Shown here one piece after another: positions 1 through 11,845 of a stretch of 64,000 nucleotides of DNA. The DNA comes from Lithospermum erythrorhizon (taxonomy: Eukaryota > Streptophyta > Magnoliopsida > Boraginales > Boraginaceae): the NCBI GenBank assembly GCA_019722365.1, contig JADFUC010001903.1, forward strand, positions 124,001 through 188,000, read 5' to 3'. Position 1 is the first letter of the stretch. Every line of letters starts with the position of its first letter. The notes under the pieces were generated by a model that made no database searches, was not told where the DNA came from, and worked only from the letters and a program-made list of their open reading frames with translations. The position numbers and the translations under genes were made by a program.

Positions 1-149
1 TGTTGTTTTACTAACACTATAATGGGACTTTTGGATCGAATACGCTCAAAGCGCTGCCCAAAATCACATTTACTTGCCTATTACTCCGTCCATGCATCTT
101 TTATATATTTGGTGGTTATTTAAACTAATCGTTTTCATTAAATATGTAG
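1..149. other. AT-rich flank, no gene seen
   Basis: No coding signal is visible. Around position 82 the text TTACTCCGTCC resembles the end of a Stowaway/mariner-type MITE, but no partner end was found. Confidence 0.4.
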
Positions 150-154
150 AAAAT

Positions 155-1030
155 TGATTGAGAAGATGGAGCTAAACAAATAACTTTTAAATAAACAATC
201 ACAATTTATTCAAATAAAACAACGGACTTCAAAATGAACAACATATAAAATACTCCGACGGTCGCATGAACACGCTTTTCTTAAATATATTCTGCCTCCT
301 CATTCTCTAAACAGATTAACAGAGGCGCTCGTCTCCCAAGATAAAATCATCCAAAGATTGGATTTCATCAAGCATTTCAGCTGGAATTCAATTGGACTAA
401 TCCCATGAATTTATTGGAGTATCATCGGATCAAAAGCAATAAAAAATATAGAGAGAATGGGCGCTCTCTGTTTTAGTGTAGTGTGTGTGATTCTCTTCTC
501 TCGATCTTCTCTCGCGGAGGAGCTACCGGACGATGAATATATATATGAGACTAAGTTGTGAAATCAAGCAGTAATAACTACACTTAATCGGCCGAATCAA
601 AACAAGCCAAACATTGGGCGAGCACCAAACACTTTACCCATTTATAACAACCATTTGATTGCACTTACACGCCAATCAAAGGTGCAAAATGAGCTGTACT
701 CCCAGAGCAAAAACACGACTCAACATCCCCCCTATTTTCGAACCAGATTCGTGTCCGCAGGTCGCACACACGCACCTGGACCCCGGATCCTCGAGCTCAT
801 TTTCCCTGATTTCGCACTCACTGCGGTGCCGTAGGCTTTGACATAACACTAGTAACACATTTACTAAGGCTTGGAGAGTCTCTACTTATAAAGTGAGCAC
901 TCCTCCCACTCTCCCTCCTATGTGATACAATGTCAATTTCCAAACTTCATCCTCTCTATTCCATATTTACCTAACATATAGACACACATGTATTGGTAAA
1001 TTTTAGATTCACACAACACATTATCTAACA
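155..1030 (-). repeat. Copia-1 left LTR (3' LTR of the element)
   Basis: It begins TGATTGAGAAGATGG and ends TCTAACA. Long stretches match the right LTR, for example 841-1,020 against 10,741-10,920, which are close to identical. The left copy is about 280 bp longer. The extra sequence lies roughly between 375 and 655 and has no counterpart in the right copy. Confidence 0.75.
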
Positions 1031-1882
1031 TCCCCATATTTAATCAAAATTTGTGTCTTCAAACAAAATCATTAAATAAATTAACATCCCCACTGATACA
1101 AAATTGAAAAGCATTTTGACCTAATAACTAAGTGATAGCAACAACAATCGATTCCTCATGATAAGTGATAGCAAGGCAAGGATGCAGTATTTGAACTCTT
1201 CCCTTGTGTACACATGTTTACATTCACCAACGTATAAGTAGACGCGGATGTTCGAACTAACTGCTCTTGAAAACAAATGATTTATTATTACTTCACACAT
1301 GTTTCGATCTCGATCGTGACGCTTCTCACTATCAGGTCCGGGTTAGGCCTTGACACATAAGTTCCATTCTCAGGAGTTGTCGGCAAGAAATGCACCCTCT
1401 CGAGCATATTTCTTCTAAAGCGCCTCACATTAGCTCACATAGTGACTCTATATTGGTCTCGAGTAACCAAAGATTACTCCTTCAATATCTCAAAAGTCAA
1501 AAGCATAACTTAACCTTTATCTCCACGGGTATCATTGTTTCAAGATCTAGGAATATGTAAGGGAAATCCCCCACAAGGATCTACTTATGCACAGAGCCAG
1601 CTTGTCCCTTGAAACCCCGAATCTCGATCTCCAAATAACTGCGCAGGCCATACTCATTCAAGATATTGTCCCAAGGGATTTCAATCCCATTCCTTTTCTC
1701 GATGAATACTCAATTAGTTCTCGCTCTTTAACCCCTTGGTTAGCGAATTCCTAATGTTATCCTTTGATTTCACATGATCAACAACAATAACTCCAACAGA
1801 TTAACTTTCATGTAGACATGAGGTCGACAACGAGTTACCATTATACATGTGGTTTTGTGCCCTCCCAATTGCAGATTCATTG

Positions 1883-4800
1883 TCACACACAAATTGGAGG
1901 TGCAAGCCTTTCCCACTTTGGAATGTCCTCAAGAAATTGACTTAACCACTTGGCCTCTTCCCCATACTTGTCCAAAGCAATGAACTCAGACTCCATCGTG
2001 GATCTGGCTATTACCGTTTGCTTTGAGGACTTCCATGACATGGCTGCACCGCCTAAAGTGAAGACGTATCCACTTGTAGTCATTGAATCACCCATATGTG
2101 AGATCCAATTTTCATCAGTGTACCCCTCAAGGACAACTGGATAACCCGTATAGTGCACTCCGTAGCTCCGAGTATGTTTCAAGTACTTTAGTACCCGGAT
2201 CAAAGCTTCCCAATGACCCCTACTCGGATTACTCGTATATCTACTCAACTTGTTACTGAATAAGCTATATCCGGTCTAGTACATGTTAGAATCTAGTATG
2301 AATTTTACTCGTGATAAAACACCAAATTCATACATCCCGGATCCTCAAAATAATATATATTAATCTAAACACATAAATCAGAATATGAATAAAAAAGAGT
2401 TCTTCTTACATCAGCAATGAAGAAAGTTGCTGAACACAACTCCTCAAGCCAACAAGCCTCACGTGAATGCCCCTTAAAAACTCTCCAATTGTTTGTCCAA
2501 CACCAAAACGATGTCTTCTAGATTGCATTACTACCCGCAGGGAATCGAATCCGAAGTTTCAACTCGCTAGGTCACAGAACAAAATCGGGAATAGGAAAAA
2601 TCTCTTCCAAATTCCTGTGAGGGGGGGCGGTTTTTCAAGAGGAGGTGGAGGCAATGGGTTTTTGATTTCATGAAAATGAAAAATTTCTTGTCTCTCTCTT
2701 TCTTTAAATACCAAGGCCTAATTCCACCCAAGTACAACTCAAGAACCGCTTAATCCTCGTTAACTGACAGACTGCTATGGCTCCTAATCAAATAATGAGT
2801 CACTTCAGTGACTTGTTCCATTTTAATTAACTTGACAAGTCAATTAAAATACTAACAAGTCACTTACCCAATAACTTATCAAGTTATTCATCATCTTCAA
2901 TTGCTTAATTGATTAAACTTGCAAGTTTAACCAATTGATGCTCATCAATATATATTTGACAAATATATATGTCGAGAGATACATCTCAATTCCCATAAGT
3001 CTCGCTTAATTTCATGCATGAAATATAATCTCGAATATCACTATATGTGCGTGACCTTTCGTGCTCGATAATAGTAAGTTATATAATAATAATAATTGAC
3101 CAATTACTATTATTATAACGATTAACGAAGACTCTGTGAAATCGCCATAACCCTTTAAATTATCATGAACCCACACTAGTAATATATAATTACTAAGGTG
3201 AACACTAAGTTCCAAAGAATCACATTTAACCAACCCTGCAAATGAATCGATACACAATTTTCAAGAATGAGCATTAATAAAAGGGAATCAATTTTCATTG
3301 ATTTCAACAAAGACAACTCATCAAGTACATAAAAACTTCCAATTACTGGTGAATACTGAGTTGAGACACTCTCCCTTTATTCTTCAGTGGAGATATCGAT
3401 GTTCAACCAATCGGGTTTTACACACTCCCAAATCATCTTGGCAACTTCCCACAGACCGTAGATCAATATAAGTTGCGGATTGGGTTAACACTAGACCATC
3501 AGGAGTTCTTATAATCTGTACTCCTAAAATGACATCAAGCTCACTCCATGTCCTTCATGTCAAACTTGGAGTTCAACATATATTTGGTAGACTGAATCAT
3601 CTTCTGATTACTACCAACAATGAGCATGTCATCCACATACAAGCAGAGAATCACATATCCCTCTCTAATGGACTTCACGTAAACACACTTGTCATACTTA
3701 CTCCATTTTAATCCACTGAAAGTACCTCGTCAAACTTCTCATGCTATCATAGGGCGCCGTTTCTTAACTCCATACAAGGATTTGACAAGTTGACAGACTT
3801 TCTTTTCTTTACCCGGAACTATAAAACCATCAGGTTGTTCCATGTAGATTTTCTCATCTAAATCTCCATTTACGAAAGTTGTTTTGACATCCATTTGATG
3901 TACATCTAAATTGTGCAAAAAAAATTTGCTAAGATCAGACTAATGGATGTTATCCTTGTGACGGGAGAATAAGTATCAAAGTTGTCTAGTCCTTCTTCTG
4001 CCTATTCTATAGATGACTAAATACTACCTTTGTACTTATCTATCGTCCCATCAACTTTGCTTTTTCCTCTTGGGGCAAAGATTCATTCGGGATTTTAGAG
4101 TCTTTTTACACTCTCATGAAGGTCCACCATCAAGTGTGATTTTGGAGAATTGAATCCACTTCACTTTGTATAGCTTCTCTAAAAACGGACCATCGGGCTT
4201 GAATCGATCGCTCTGGTAGTTCCGAGGTTCACTCTCAAGCATATACGTTACAAAATCAAGACCATACGTCTTCTCGAGATGTGCCCTTTTACTACGTCGA
4301 GCTTCTTCGTCCTCAAATTCCTTACTTTGACTATTCATAGTCTCAGTATTGACACTACCCTCAAAGACATGCTCAAAGAACGTGGCATTCCGTGACTCTA
4401 CTATTGTATTTTTGTGCACCCGTGAGTTTTCACTCTTATGCACTACAACCACATGAGTTACTATTTGTTTATACCCAATAAATATCGTGACAACCGGCCT
4501 TAGGTCCTACGGGTCACCTACTTAAAGAGGGAGAGTACTCATGACCTTCGCCAAACACCCCACACTCGAAGATGTTTGTAGCTTGGGGCTCTACCTTTGA
4601 ACAACTCAAATGGAGTCTTATCCTCATCCTTGCGAGAGATCTTGTTCAAAAGATAGTTGGCTGTAAGGATTGCTTCCCCCACATTCCCTAGGATGTGCTC
4701 TCGAACTTATCAACAAAGCATTATTCATCATCTTTTTCTTAATGATCGATTCTTCTTCCTTTCAGAACTCTAATGGGTCGAGGAGAATACGATTTGTCAC

Positions 4801-5290
4801 TTCGCGGCACAATACCACGCCGGCACAAAATTGCCCAAAAGGTGAGAAATACTCACTACCTCTATCACTTGGCACTACCTTAATCTTTTTCTCAAGTTGG
4901 TTGTCAACTTCTTCTTTATAGAGAGCAAACTTCTCTATAGCCTCATGTTTACTTTTCATTAAGTATACATAGCAAAACCTTGTACAATCATCTACAAAGG
5001 TGACGAAATACTCATTTCTACCTTTAGATTGAACTGGATCATGACACAGACATCACCGTGAACAAGATCAAGAGGCTTACTATTTCTAACCACAGTTGGA
5101 AATGTAGCCCTCGTTGATTTAGCTTCAACACAAGTTTCACACTTGTAATCTTTAGCAATCTGATAATTTGGTATGTGATTCAACTTCACCATTCTTTGCA
5201 AAGAATTGGAGTTCACATGACCTAACCGACTATGTCATAAATTAGAATACTCACAAACATAAGGAACATTTGTTTATTCATATGGTTCAC
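1883..5290 (-). pseudogene. Copia-1 pol remnant (integrase, reverse transcriptase, RNase H)
   Basis: Read on the minus strand from high to low coordinates, the order is that of Copia pol. A GAG-pre-integrase zinc region lies at about 5,216-5,040 (HIPNYQIAK, CETCVEAK). Next comes integrase core text (about 5,040-4,760; FVTFVDD, VPSDRGSEY), then a linker (4,452-4,114). Reverse transcriptase follows at about 3,910-3,440, with HQMDVKTTFVNGD, LVKSLYGVK and the catalytic LYVDDMLIVG. RNase H occupies about 2,283-1,883 ([32 protein letters not shown]). The RT/RNase H junction is interrupted at 2,284-3,309 by a solo LTR: the frame reads up to YVLDELSL/YLMSC on one side and resumes at CTRPD on the other. 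Frameshifts are frequent, and no product can be made. Confidence 0.8.
2284..3309 (-). repeat. Solo LTR 1 inserted in the Copia-1 RT/RNase H region
   Basis: It starts TGTTAGAATCTAGTATG and ends TTTCAACA. It belongs to the same family as the LTR at 5,654-6,527, with a shared start and shared TTACTATTATTATAACG text. The host pol frame is contiguous across it. The flanking 5-mers are GTACA on the left and AGACA on the right, so the target-site duplication is degenerate. No internal retrotransposon sequence accompanies it, which is the signature of LTR-LTR recombination. Confidence 0.75.
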
Positions 5291-7870
5291 AACCTTTTCC
5301 TACACGTAGATCCATTTCTCCTCTTTCGATTCTCATACTTGGCTTGAGTTACTGCATATTATGACAAATATGAGAACCACAACCAGTGTCTAGCACCCAC
5401 GAAGTAGAATCAGAAGTTGTACAAACTTCAATAACATACATACCAGAGGCTATGGTCGTGAGACCATTCTTCCTATCATCCTGCGGAACTTCCTCGCAGA
5501 TCGATTTCCGACTCCAAAGTTCTGCACAATGACATTCATTATCCTTCCTAGTGCTCCCTCGGTTCAGCCAGCCTTTCGGGGATTACTCGAATCCTTGGTT
5601 TTGGCTTGGAACTTTTCTTCTTCTTGAATTTCTTCTTGTTTTGACCACCAAAATGTTAGAATCTAGTATGAATTTCATTTGTGATAAACACCAAATTCAT
5701 ACATCCCGGATCCTCAAAATGATATAAATTAATCTAAAATTCACATAATAACTATATGAATAACAGAGCACTTACAGTGATGCCAGCGGAAGTCTATCAA
5801 CAAATTCTTTTCACGAAACCTTCTGAATTCCAAATTTGAGCACTTCAAATGTAAGGTTTTCTAGCGTCAAGTTGCACAACGAGAGGTTGCACAAATGTAG
5901 AGAGAGGTTGAATCCTACACTTGTGTTTGCTGTAACATGGATCGATCGATGAAAAAATAAAGATGAAACTCTAAGTTTAGGTTTTCATTTTCATTTCCAT
6001 GCACAAAAGAAATGGAGTCCAACCAATGATTTTCAAATCATTAGAGCTAGGTTAAATATATTATTATTTAACCTAAAGCTTCAACCGAATAGTTAATGCA
6101 GCCGAATCTGTTTAATTAAACCGCTATAAAATCAAACACTAACAAGTTATTAATAGTAACCAACAAGTTACTAACAAGCTCAATGAACTACCGAATTAAT
6201 TCAATTGACTAATTAATTAATTCGGTTCATCCAATTTATATTTTACATTTATCAATGTAAAATTCCAATTATATATTTGTTGATTACACCAACTCTCAAT
6301 TTAGCAATGTAGTTTAATTTCATACATGAAATATAATCCAACGTCATCAGACAAGGTGACCTTCTAGGCTCGATAATCGTGAAGTTGTACAATAATAATT
6401 GACCAATTACTATTATTATAACGACAATTATCTTTTAAATGTATTTTTAACAACCTCGTAAATGAATCGATACACACCGTCGCAACGGGCATATCAAAAG
6501 GGAATCAATTCTCATTGATTTCCAACACAAAATGTATGAGTAAAAGTTTTAGTCTTACTTGTGTTCCTCTCAAAGATTCATGATCATCTTATGCCTGCTT
6601 AGAGACAACTCAAACTTGTGCATATTAGTTCATGACAACCGAGAGAGAATTTGTCCTGAAGAGACTTTAGGGATTTGTGTCCACAACCAGCTTCTGTAAA
6701 GACACCGGTGCCCAAGGCGCTGAGTCGATCGAATTGCCAAACATTTTAATGATACGAGGGCTTCATGTCTGGGTCTGCTCTACTTGTCATTCACGAAGGA
6801 TGGTGTCATATCTTTCGCTTTCTAGCTTTCTTTCGAATACCCTCGTTGATCAGATATGTCATATGCTTCACCTTTTCATACAACTGAACCTAAGGTTCCA
6901 TATCGCAAAGTACGAGACATTGACATCTACAACATCGACTTTAAAGCAGGGATCCCTTTTCCTATTAGAGGCACAATCATTAGGGGTTTCGAGGAACCTT
7001 ATTGTTCACATTTATTCAGCTTCTCTCTTGCTTCGAGAATGATTCTTGCTTCGGTGACCACTTCACAAAATTGAAAATTTTACACTTTTCATGTCAGAAA
7101 TGGTTTGTGCTCTATGAAGAATGGTAGCCATTACAATTACAAGAATAAGTAAATAAAGACAAATGTAATCAAGAACTATCATGCTAAATACTTACAAATA
7201 AATTGTAAAGTAAATACTAATACTTCCAAATCTCACGAAATATATTAGTATCAAGACCTATTAAACTCTGTAATTCAAAACAACAGATACATTTTGAACT
7301 AAAGGTAATAGTAGGTTACTCAACCAATTATGTAAACTACATAAATCTTCAAGGTCACAAGATAATATTCAAGATGCTACCCGACTTTTGTATCTTCTGA
7401 CAAACCGTTAAGCATACTAATTAAACAAAAATTACTTGGAGCGATCATCGAAAGCCCACAACGTTAGTGGAAATCACTTCAATATGATCCATTATCATAT
7501 CAAATTGCAACCGCAGAATACCCGCCATCACAAATACACAGACGATGCAACTGATTTCACAACTTTAAAATTAGCTTGATACATTGCTTAAATTTTAAAT
7601 GGTGAGATTATTATTACTTTGCTTTTATTTTACCATGCAATTGTAGTACATAATCAAGCATATGTACAATATGAAAAATAAAACAAGTAATGCACATTCA
7701 AGAGGCGTATGATATGATCCTAGGCCCTGTTACATTTTCAAAACTTGAAAAACTAACATTCGGTCCTATTACATTTTCTTGTCTTTTGGAGTCTCCACCA
7801 AGCTCCGTCTTGAATTACAATTCAAATAAACTAATCCCAACTTAGACAACATGCTCGCTGGATAAACAGT
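5290..7870 (-). mobile_element. Fragment of a Copia-4-family element (gag to protease) inside Copia-1
   Basis: This stretch matches the internal region at about 36,480-38,230 of Copia-4 and not the Copia-1 coding path. Shared landmarks include the text near 6,590-6,740 against 36,860-37,030, and 7,170-7,270 against 37,480-37,570. On the minus strand it shows gag text (MHKFELSL near 6,610), a lysine-rich linker (near 5,600-5,650) and a protease-like WVLDTGCGSHICHNMQ near 5,350-5,400. Copia-1 has its own protease at about 7,985-8,010, so two proteases are present and this block must come from a second element. No LTR of its own was found at either edge, so both ends are approximate. Confidence 0.6.
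5654..6527 (-). repeat. Solo LTR 2 with perfect 5-bp target-site duplication
   Basis: It starts TGTTAGAATC and ends TTTCCAACA. It is flanked by CAAAA on both sides (5,649-5,653 and 6,528-6,532). It lies within the Copia-4-family fragment, whose lysine-rich gag text continues across it. It belongs to the same LTR family as solo LTR 1. Confidence 0.85.
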
Positions 7871-7899
7871 TAAATCAAATAAAATAATACGACTCAAAT

Positions 7900-10259
7900 A
7901 GGTCATTTACAACAATACTGTATGCAGACCGAAATAATATGGCTTGAAGGTTGCAAAGTGATCCTTTACTGCGCAAACATGCCTAGTTGCACCAGTATCA
8001 ATCCACTACTCTTGTGAGTTCTTCCCCATAAAGTTCACACCTCGTAAATCACAACCGACAGTTCGATCTTTGTCTGATTCCTTAGTGACCACATTAGCCA
8101 CAGCTTTCCCTTTGTTATTCTCTTGGACTGTCTACACTCGAATGACTTATGACCTCGTTTGTTACAATTGTAACACACCCCATCAAAAGTCTTCGCCGAG
8201 TTCCTCAAGGAACCACTCTTGTTGAACCAGTTTTCCTTGAAAACTCACTGGCCTTCTTCCTCAAGGATCTAATAGGTCTAACCTCAACATTAGCCTTCGA
8301 CTACAGAGGAGTCAGACATAGATACTTACAATCCCAAATTTTTGTTTGCCTTCTTCATGATGGAAAATACTATGGATATATGAGTATAAATACAAATCCA
8401 TAATTCCAGGGATCTTAAAGTGCATACTATATTATTTAAATACAAAACATATATTTGCTACTATATGAATAACAACGAAAGTTCTACATTGCACTGAGTA
8501 AATTCCACTAAAGTTCCACACGCTTCAAATTCACAACGTGAATTTGACTTCCTTCAGCTCCTTGTTGTAATATCAATCGTATGATATCTCTAGTCGTCCA
8601 CACCAGGAGGGGTTGAATCAAGAACTAATTTATGCTAGTGTAAAACAAGGATGAACAAAACTGGGAGTAATCCCAAAATTCTGGGAGAATCTCGGCCGGG
8701 GGGGGCTAGCTTACTTTAGGATTTCAGGATAAAATTTTCAAAAATCACATGAAAATTATTTTTAATTCTTATGTCATTTAAAACCCTAAAAGTTTATTTA
8801 TATAGGGCCAGTTAAACAAGTCTTATAAGCAACCCGTTATATTAGTTGATTCGCTAACTCTATTGGCCTACATTAATTAATTTAGTCACATTTGAGTTGA
8901 ACTATTTAATTGTATTAATTAAATAGTAACGAGTCAATATCAATAATCTTTCAAGTTATTGATAAATACTGTAATTACCGAACCAATTAAATAAATAAAC
9001 TATTTAATTGATTCTATTTCATGTTCAATCGATATTCTATACATAAAATGTGTAATCCCTTGTAATCGAGAAATACATTTCACCTACGCTCTCTTTAATT
9101 TCACATTAAATATAACTCAACGTCATCAGACAGCGACTCCTTTCTAGGCTCGTATAATAGTGTTGTGGTCAACAATAATTGACCAATTACTATTATTATA
9201 ACGACACGAAGAAGCATCTAATCGCCATAACCCCTTAAATTATCACGAGAACCCACACTAGTAAATATACAATTACTAAGTTGAACACTAAGTTCTCGAG
9301 AATACATTTAACCCAACTGAAAATGAATTGATACACAATTGTCGCAACGGGCATAATAAATGGAATCAATTCTCATTGATTTCCAACACTTCAATCATCA
9401 AGGGAACGGATAATTGCTCCAGGTTCATATCCTTTCGCTTGTGCGTCAAATAATTCTTGAAGTCTTTCCAAGATGGAGACAACTTTTCAATTATGGCCGC
9501 AACCTTGAACATCTCGCTCAACACCATGCCCTCAACATGAATCTCATGGAAGATTACTTCAAGTTCTCGAACTTGATCCTCCACCGACTTGCCATCCACC
9601 ATCTTATAGTCAAGAAATTTACCCACAATAAATTTCTTGGTACCCGCATCTTGAGTCTTATACTTGTACTCAAGTGCGTCCCAACACCTCTTTGTAGTAG
9701 TGTATGTTTTATATACACTATATAAATCATCCGATAAGTAAGTCAAGAGATAATTCCGACTCAAATAGTCGGAATGTTTTCAGGCCTCAACCGCAGGCCA
9801 CACTCCAAACACCATTATCTCCGAACTGCAGAGTTCTCAACTAAAGAACTGCTGCAAGTTCAAGGTCTCATTTCCACCTCAGAATTATGTCCGAAAACAC
9901 CGGAGGCTCTGGGCCGATTATTCTCCAGATCACAGGACCTGAGGTCACGAGGCAATGTCACCGTGGTTGCAAAAGCCGGTGGAACACCTCCCCGGACTAC
10001 CACCACCGGAAAATCCCCTTGCGAGCACTTATGATCCTGCAGGAAGGCCCTGAGGATCTCCTCAGGAATCCCGGCCGATCCTGCGAGCCTCACGCTCTTT
10101 TGCGGAAGACCGGAGGACCCCCACATAACCTGCAGATCCCTCCCGAACACGTTAATTCATCCGCATTCAACCACGGACGAACACTCGCCCAACACCAACA
10201 CCCGCAACATCTCCACTCGTCACGGACGGAACCACCGGAACCCCGCTCACATTGACCAT
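7900..10259 (-). pseudogene. Copia-1 gag and protease remnant
   Basis: A candidate start ATG lies at 10,259 (MVNVSGVPVV) shortly inside the 5' LTR, but a stop follows within about 30 codons. The clearest block is 9,764-9,389, a UBN2-type gag segment (SRNYLLTYLSDDLYSVY, RCWDALEYKYKTQD, SPSWKDFKNYLTHKRKDM). A solo LTR at 8,358-9,388 cuts the gag; the frame then resumes (KANKNLG, RPIRSLRKKASEF). A CCHC zinc knuckle CYNCNKRGHKSFEC at about 8,178-8,135 has the C-x2-C-x4-H-x4-C spacing used for RNA packaging. The aspartic protease signature WIDTGATRHVCA follows at about 8,010-7,985. Multiple stops make it non-functional. Confidence 0.75.
8358..9388 (-). repeat. Solo LTR 3 with perfect 5-bp target-site duplication, in Copia-1 gag
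   Basis: It starts TGATGGAAAATACTATGG and ends TTTCCAACA. CTTCA flanks both sides (8,353-8,357 and 9,389-9,393). The start and middle match the two LTRs of Copia-4 (31,747 and 39,528), so it is a solo LTR of the Copia-4 family. Confidence 0.85.
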
Positions 10260-10334
10260 GAAAGTATCAACATTGGGATTCCATTGGGAGTCACTGCCGT
10301 CCGGGCATGACTCTGCTTTTAAGTCAGAGGAAAC

Positions 10335-10929
10335 TGACTAGGAAGACGGAGCTAAAACAAATAACTTTGCAAAGAAACAACCACAATTTATTCATATACA
10401 ACCTTAGACCAAATGAACAACACATAAATAACCCGAATGAAGTCACGTGAACACGCTTTTCCTTAAATGAGCCTGCCCTCTTCCTTCTTTAGGAAAATGA
10501 GGCATCTGCCTCTCAAGATAAAAATCACCTAATGATTGACTTCACCAGCACTAGTGAACCGACACGAACCGCCAAGATTCCAAAGACAAATCAGTGCAAC
10601 GAGCTACTCGGTGCAAAAAGATGGCTCGCAGTTCTCTCACCCCCGAACTCCATTCGTGGCCGCAAAAAATGAGCTACCCAGATCCTCAATCTCATTTTTC
10701 CCGGATTTGCACCCCTGCGGGCACGCATAGAAATTTTGGCATAACACTAATAACACATTTACTAAGCCTTGGAGAGTCTCTACTTATAAAGTGAGCACTC
10801 CTCCCACTCTCCCTCCTATGTGGTACAATGTCAATTTCCAAACTTAATCCTTTCCATTCCATCTTTGCCCAACACATAGACATACACGTGTATTGACAAA
10901 TTTTGGATTCACACAACACATTATTCAAT
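10335..10929 (-). repeat. Copia-1 right LTR (5' LTR of the element)
   Basis: It begins TGACTAGGAAGACGG and aligns with 155-1,020 apart from the extra block in the left copy. The terminal CA is lost at the outer end. A primer-binding site complementary to initiator tRNA-Met is not recognisable next to it. Confidence 0.7.
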
Positions 10930-11400
10930 AAAATAGATGTGAAATTTTATCACTATACTATAAATAATAAACTTAATGATCATATAATAGTCACGACTTA
11001 TATACCCTTGAGCATGAGTTGTTTAAAGGGCACATTCCCAGGTGTAGCTTTACTGTTTGGGCTTTGTGCTAAAAAAGGCTTCCTACGAGGAACAGATCGC
11101 TTAAATGGAGAATGCGGGTTGATGACAAATGTATCTTTTGTGGGCAGTTGGAAATGATGAAGCATCTATTTTTTTATTGCAGGTTTTCTAGCATCGTTTG
11201 GAAGAAGATATTGTTGTATATGGAGGATTATAGGCCTGTTATGGGATGGAGTCGTGAGTTGCAATGGGCAATGAGCCATTACAGAGGAAAGTCTTTTACT
11301 AGCAGAGTGTGCAAGTTGTGTTTTTGTAGTGTGGTAAATGTTGTTTGGAATGAAAGGAACGTAACACTAGAATTTTTCAAGGGATTCAATGTCCACCTGA

Positions 11401-11480
11401 AAGAATTTTATACAACTGCATGCATTGAGTTGGATGTGTAAAGAATTTTGTACAACTGCATGCATTGAGTTGGATGTGTA
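11401..11480 (+). repeat. 40-bp tandem duplication
   Basis: Two adjacent 40-bp units (11,401-11,440 and 11,441-11,480) differ by one base (TTTTAT against TTTTGT). The duplicated unit contains the stop codon of the LINE frame. Confidence 0.9.
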
Positions 11481-11483
11481 AAG

Positions 11484-11845
11484 TAGAGGCGGACCTCTAT
11501 TGGTTCAAGGTGGTTCAGTTAAACCATCAAAATATGTATAAGTCAATTAATAAGTAGTTTATTATATATCCTTAAAATCTTGGGATCTATTCTTTGCATT
11601 ACCATATATTTTTTTTGTATTTATGCATTAGTATCTTAGCCACTCTAATTTCATTTTTAATAGTTTATTATGATTGCATTATAATTTACTTACCTTTTGA
11701 TGGACTAATTTAAGACAATATTTACTCATTTTAACAAATTTTCTTATCCCATAATAAAAAATTTCCGATAAATAATTTATTAATAATATCAAAACTTCTA
11801 TGTATATTTTGAACCACCATTTTTAATGGATTAAATCCGCCCCTG
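11484..11845. mobile_element. Small hAT-like non-autonomous element
   Basis: The ends are TAGAGGCGGA and, inverted, CAGGGGCGGA, matching at 8 of 10 positions and resembling a plant hAT-MITE terminus. The interior is AT-rich and non-coding. It separates two parts of the LINE. No adjacent 8-bp duplication is seen, although GCATGCAT occurs on both sides nearby. Confidence 0.45.

Larger units (their letters stand above)
150..10934 (-). mobile_element. Copia-1: old Ty1/Copia LTR retrotransposon, heavily interrupted
   Basis: This element is flanked by two related LTRs (155-1,030 and about 10,335-10,929). Between them, on the minus strand, are recognisable gag, protease, integrase, reverse transcriptase and RNase H remnants in Copia order. 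The 5-mer AAAAT lies just outside both ends (150-154 and 10,930-10,934), which is a plausible target-site duplication although the right LTR tip is eroded. Three solo LTRs and a fragment of another Copia family have since inserted into it. All reading frames are broken by stops or frameshifts, so the element is dead. Being the target of every other insertion here, it is the oldest layer of this part of the window. Confidence 0.8.

Noticed and set aside
2284..6527. The LTRs at 2,284 and 5,654 as the two ends of one retrotransposon
   Set aside because: Each has its own target-site context and interrupts a separate piece of coding text, and the sequence between them is Copia-1 pol continuing on both sides.
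9774..10255. Plus-strand frames of 86 and 122 codons near 10 kb
   Set aside because: They lie opposite the gag leader of Copia-1 and show no domain.
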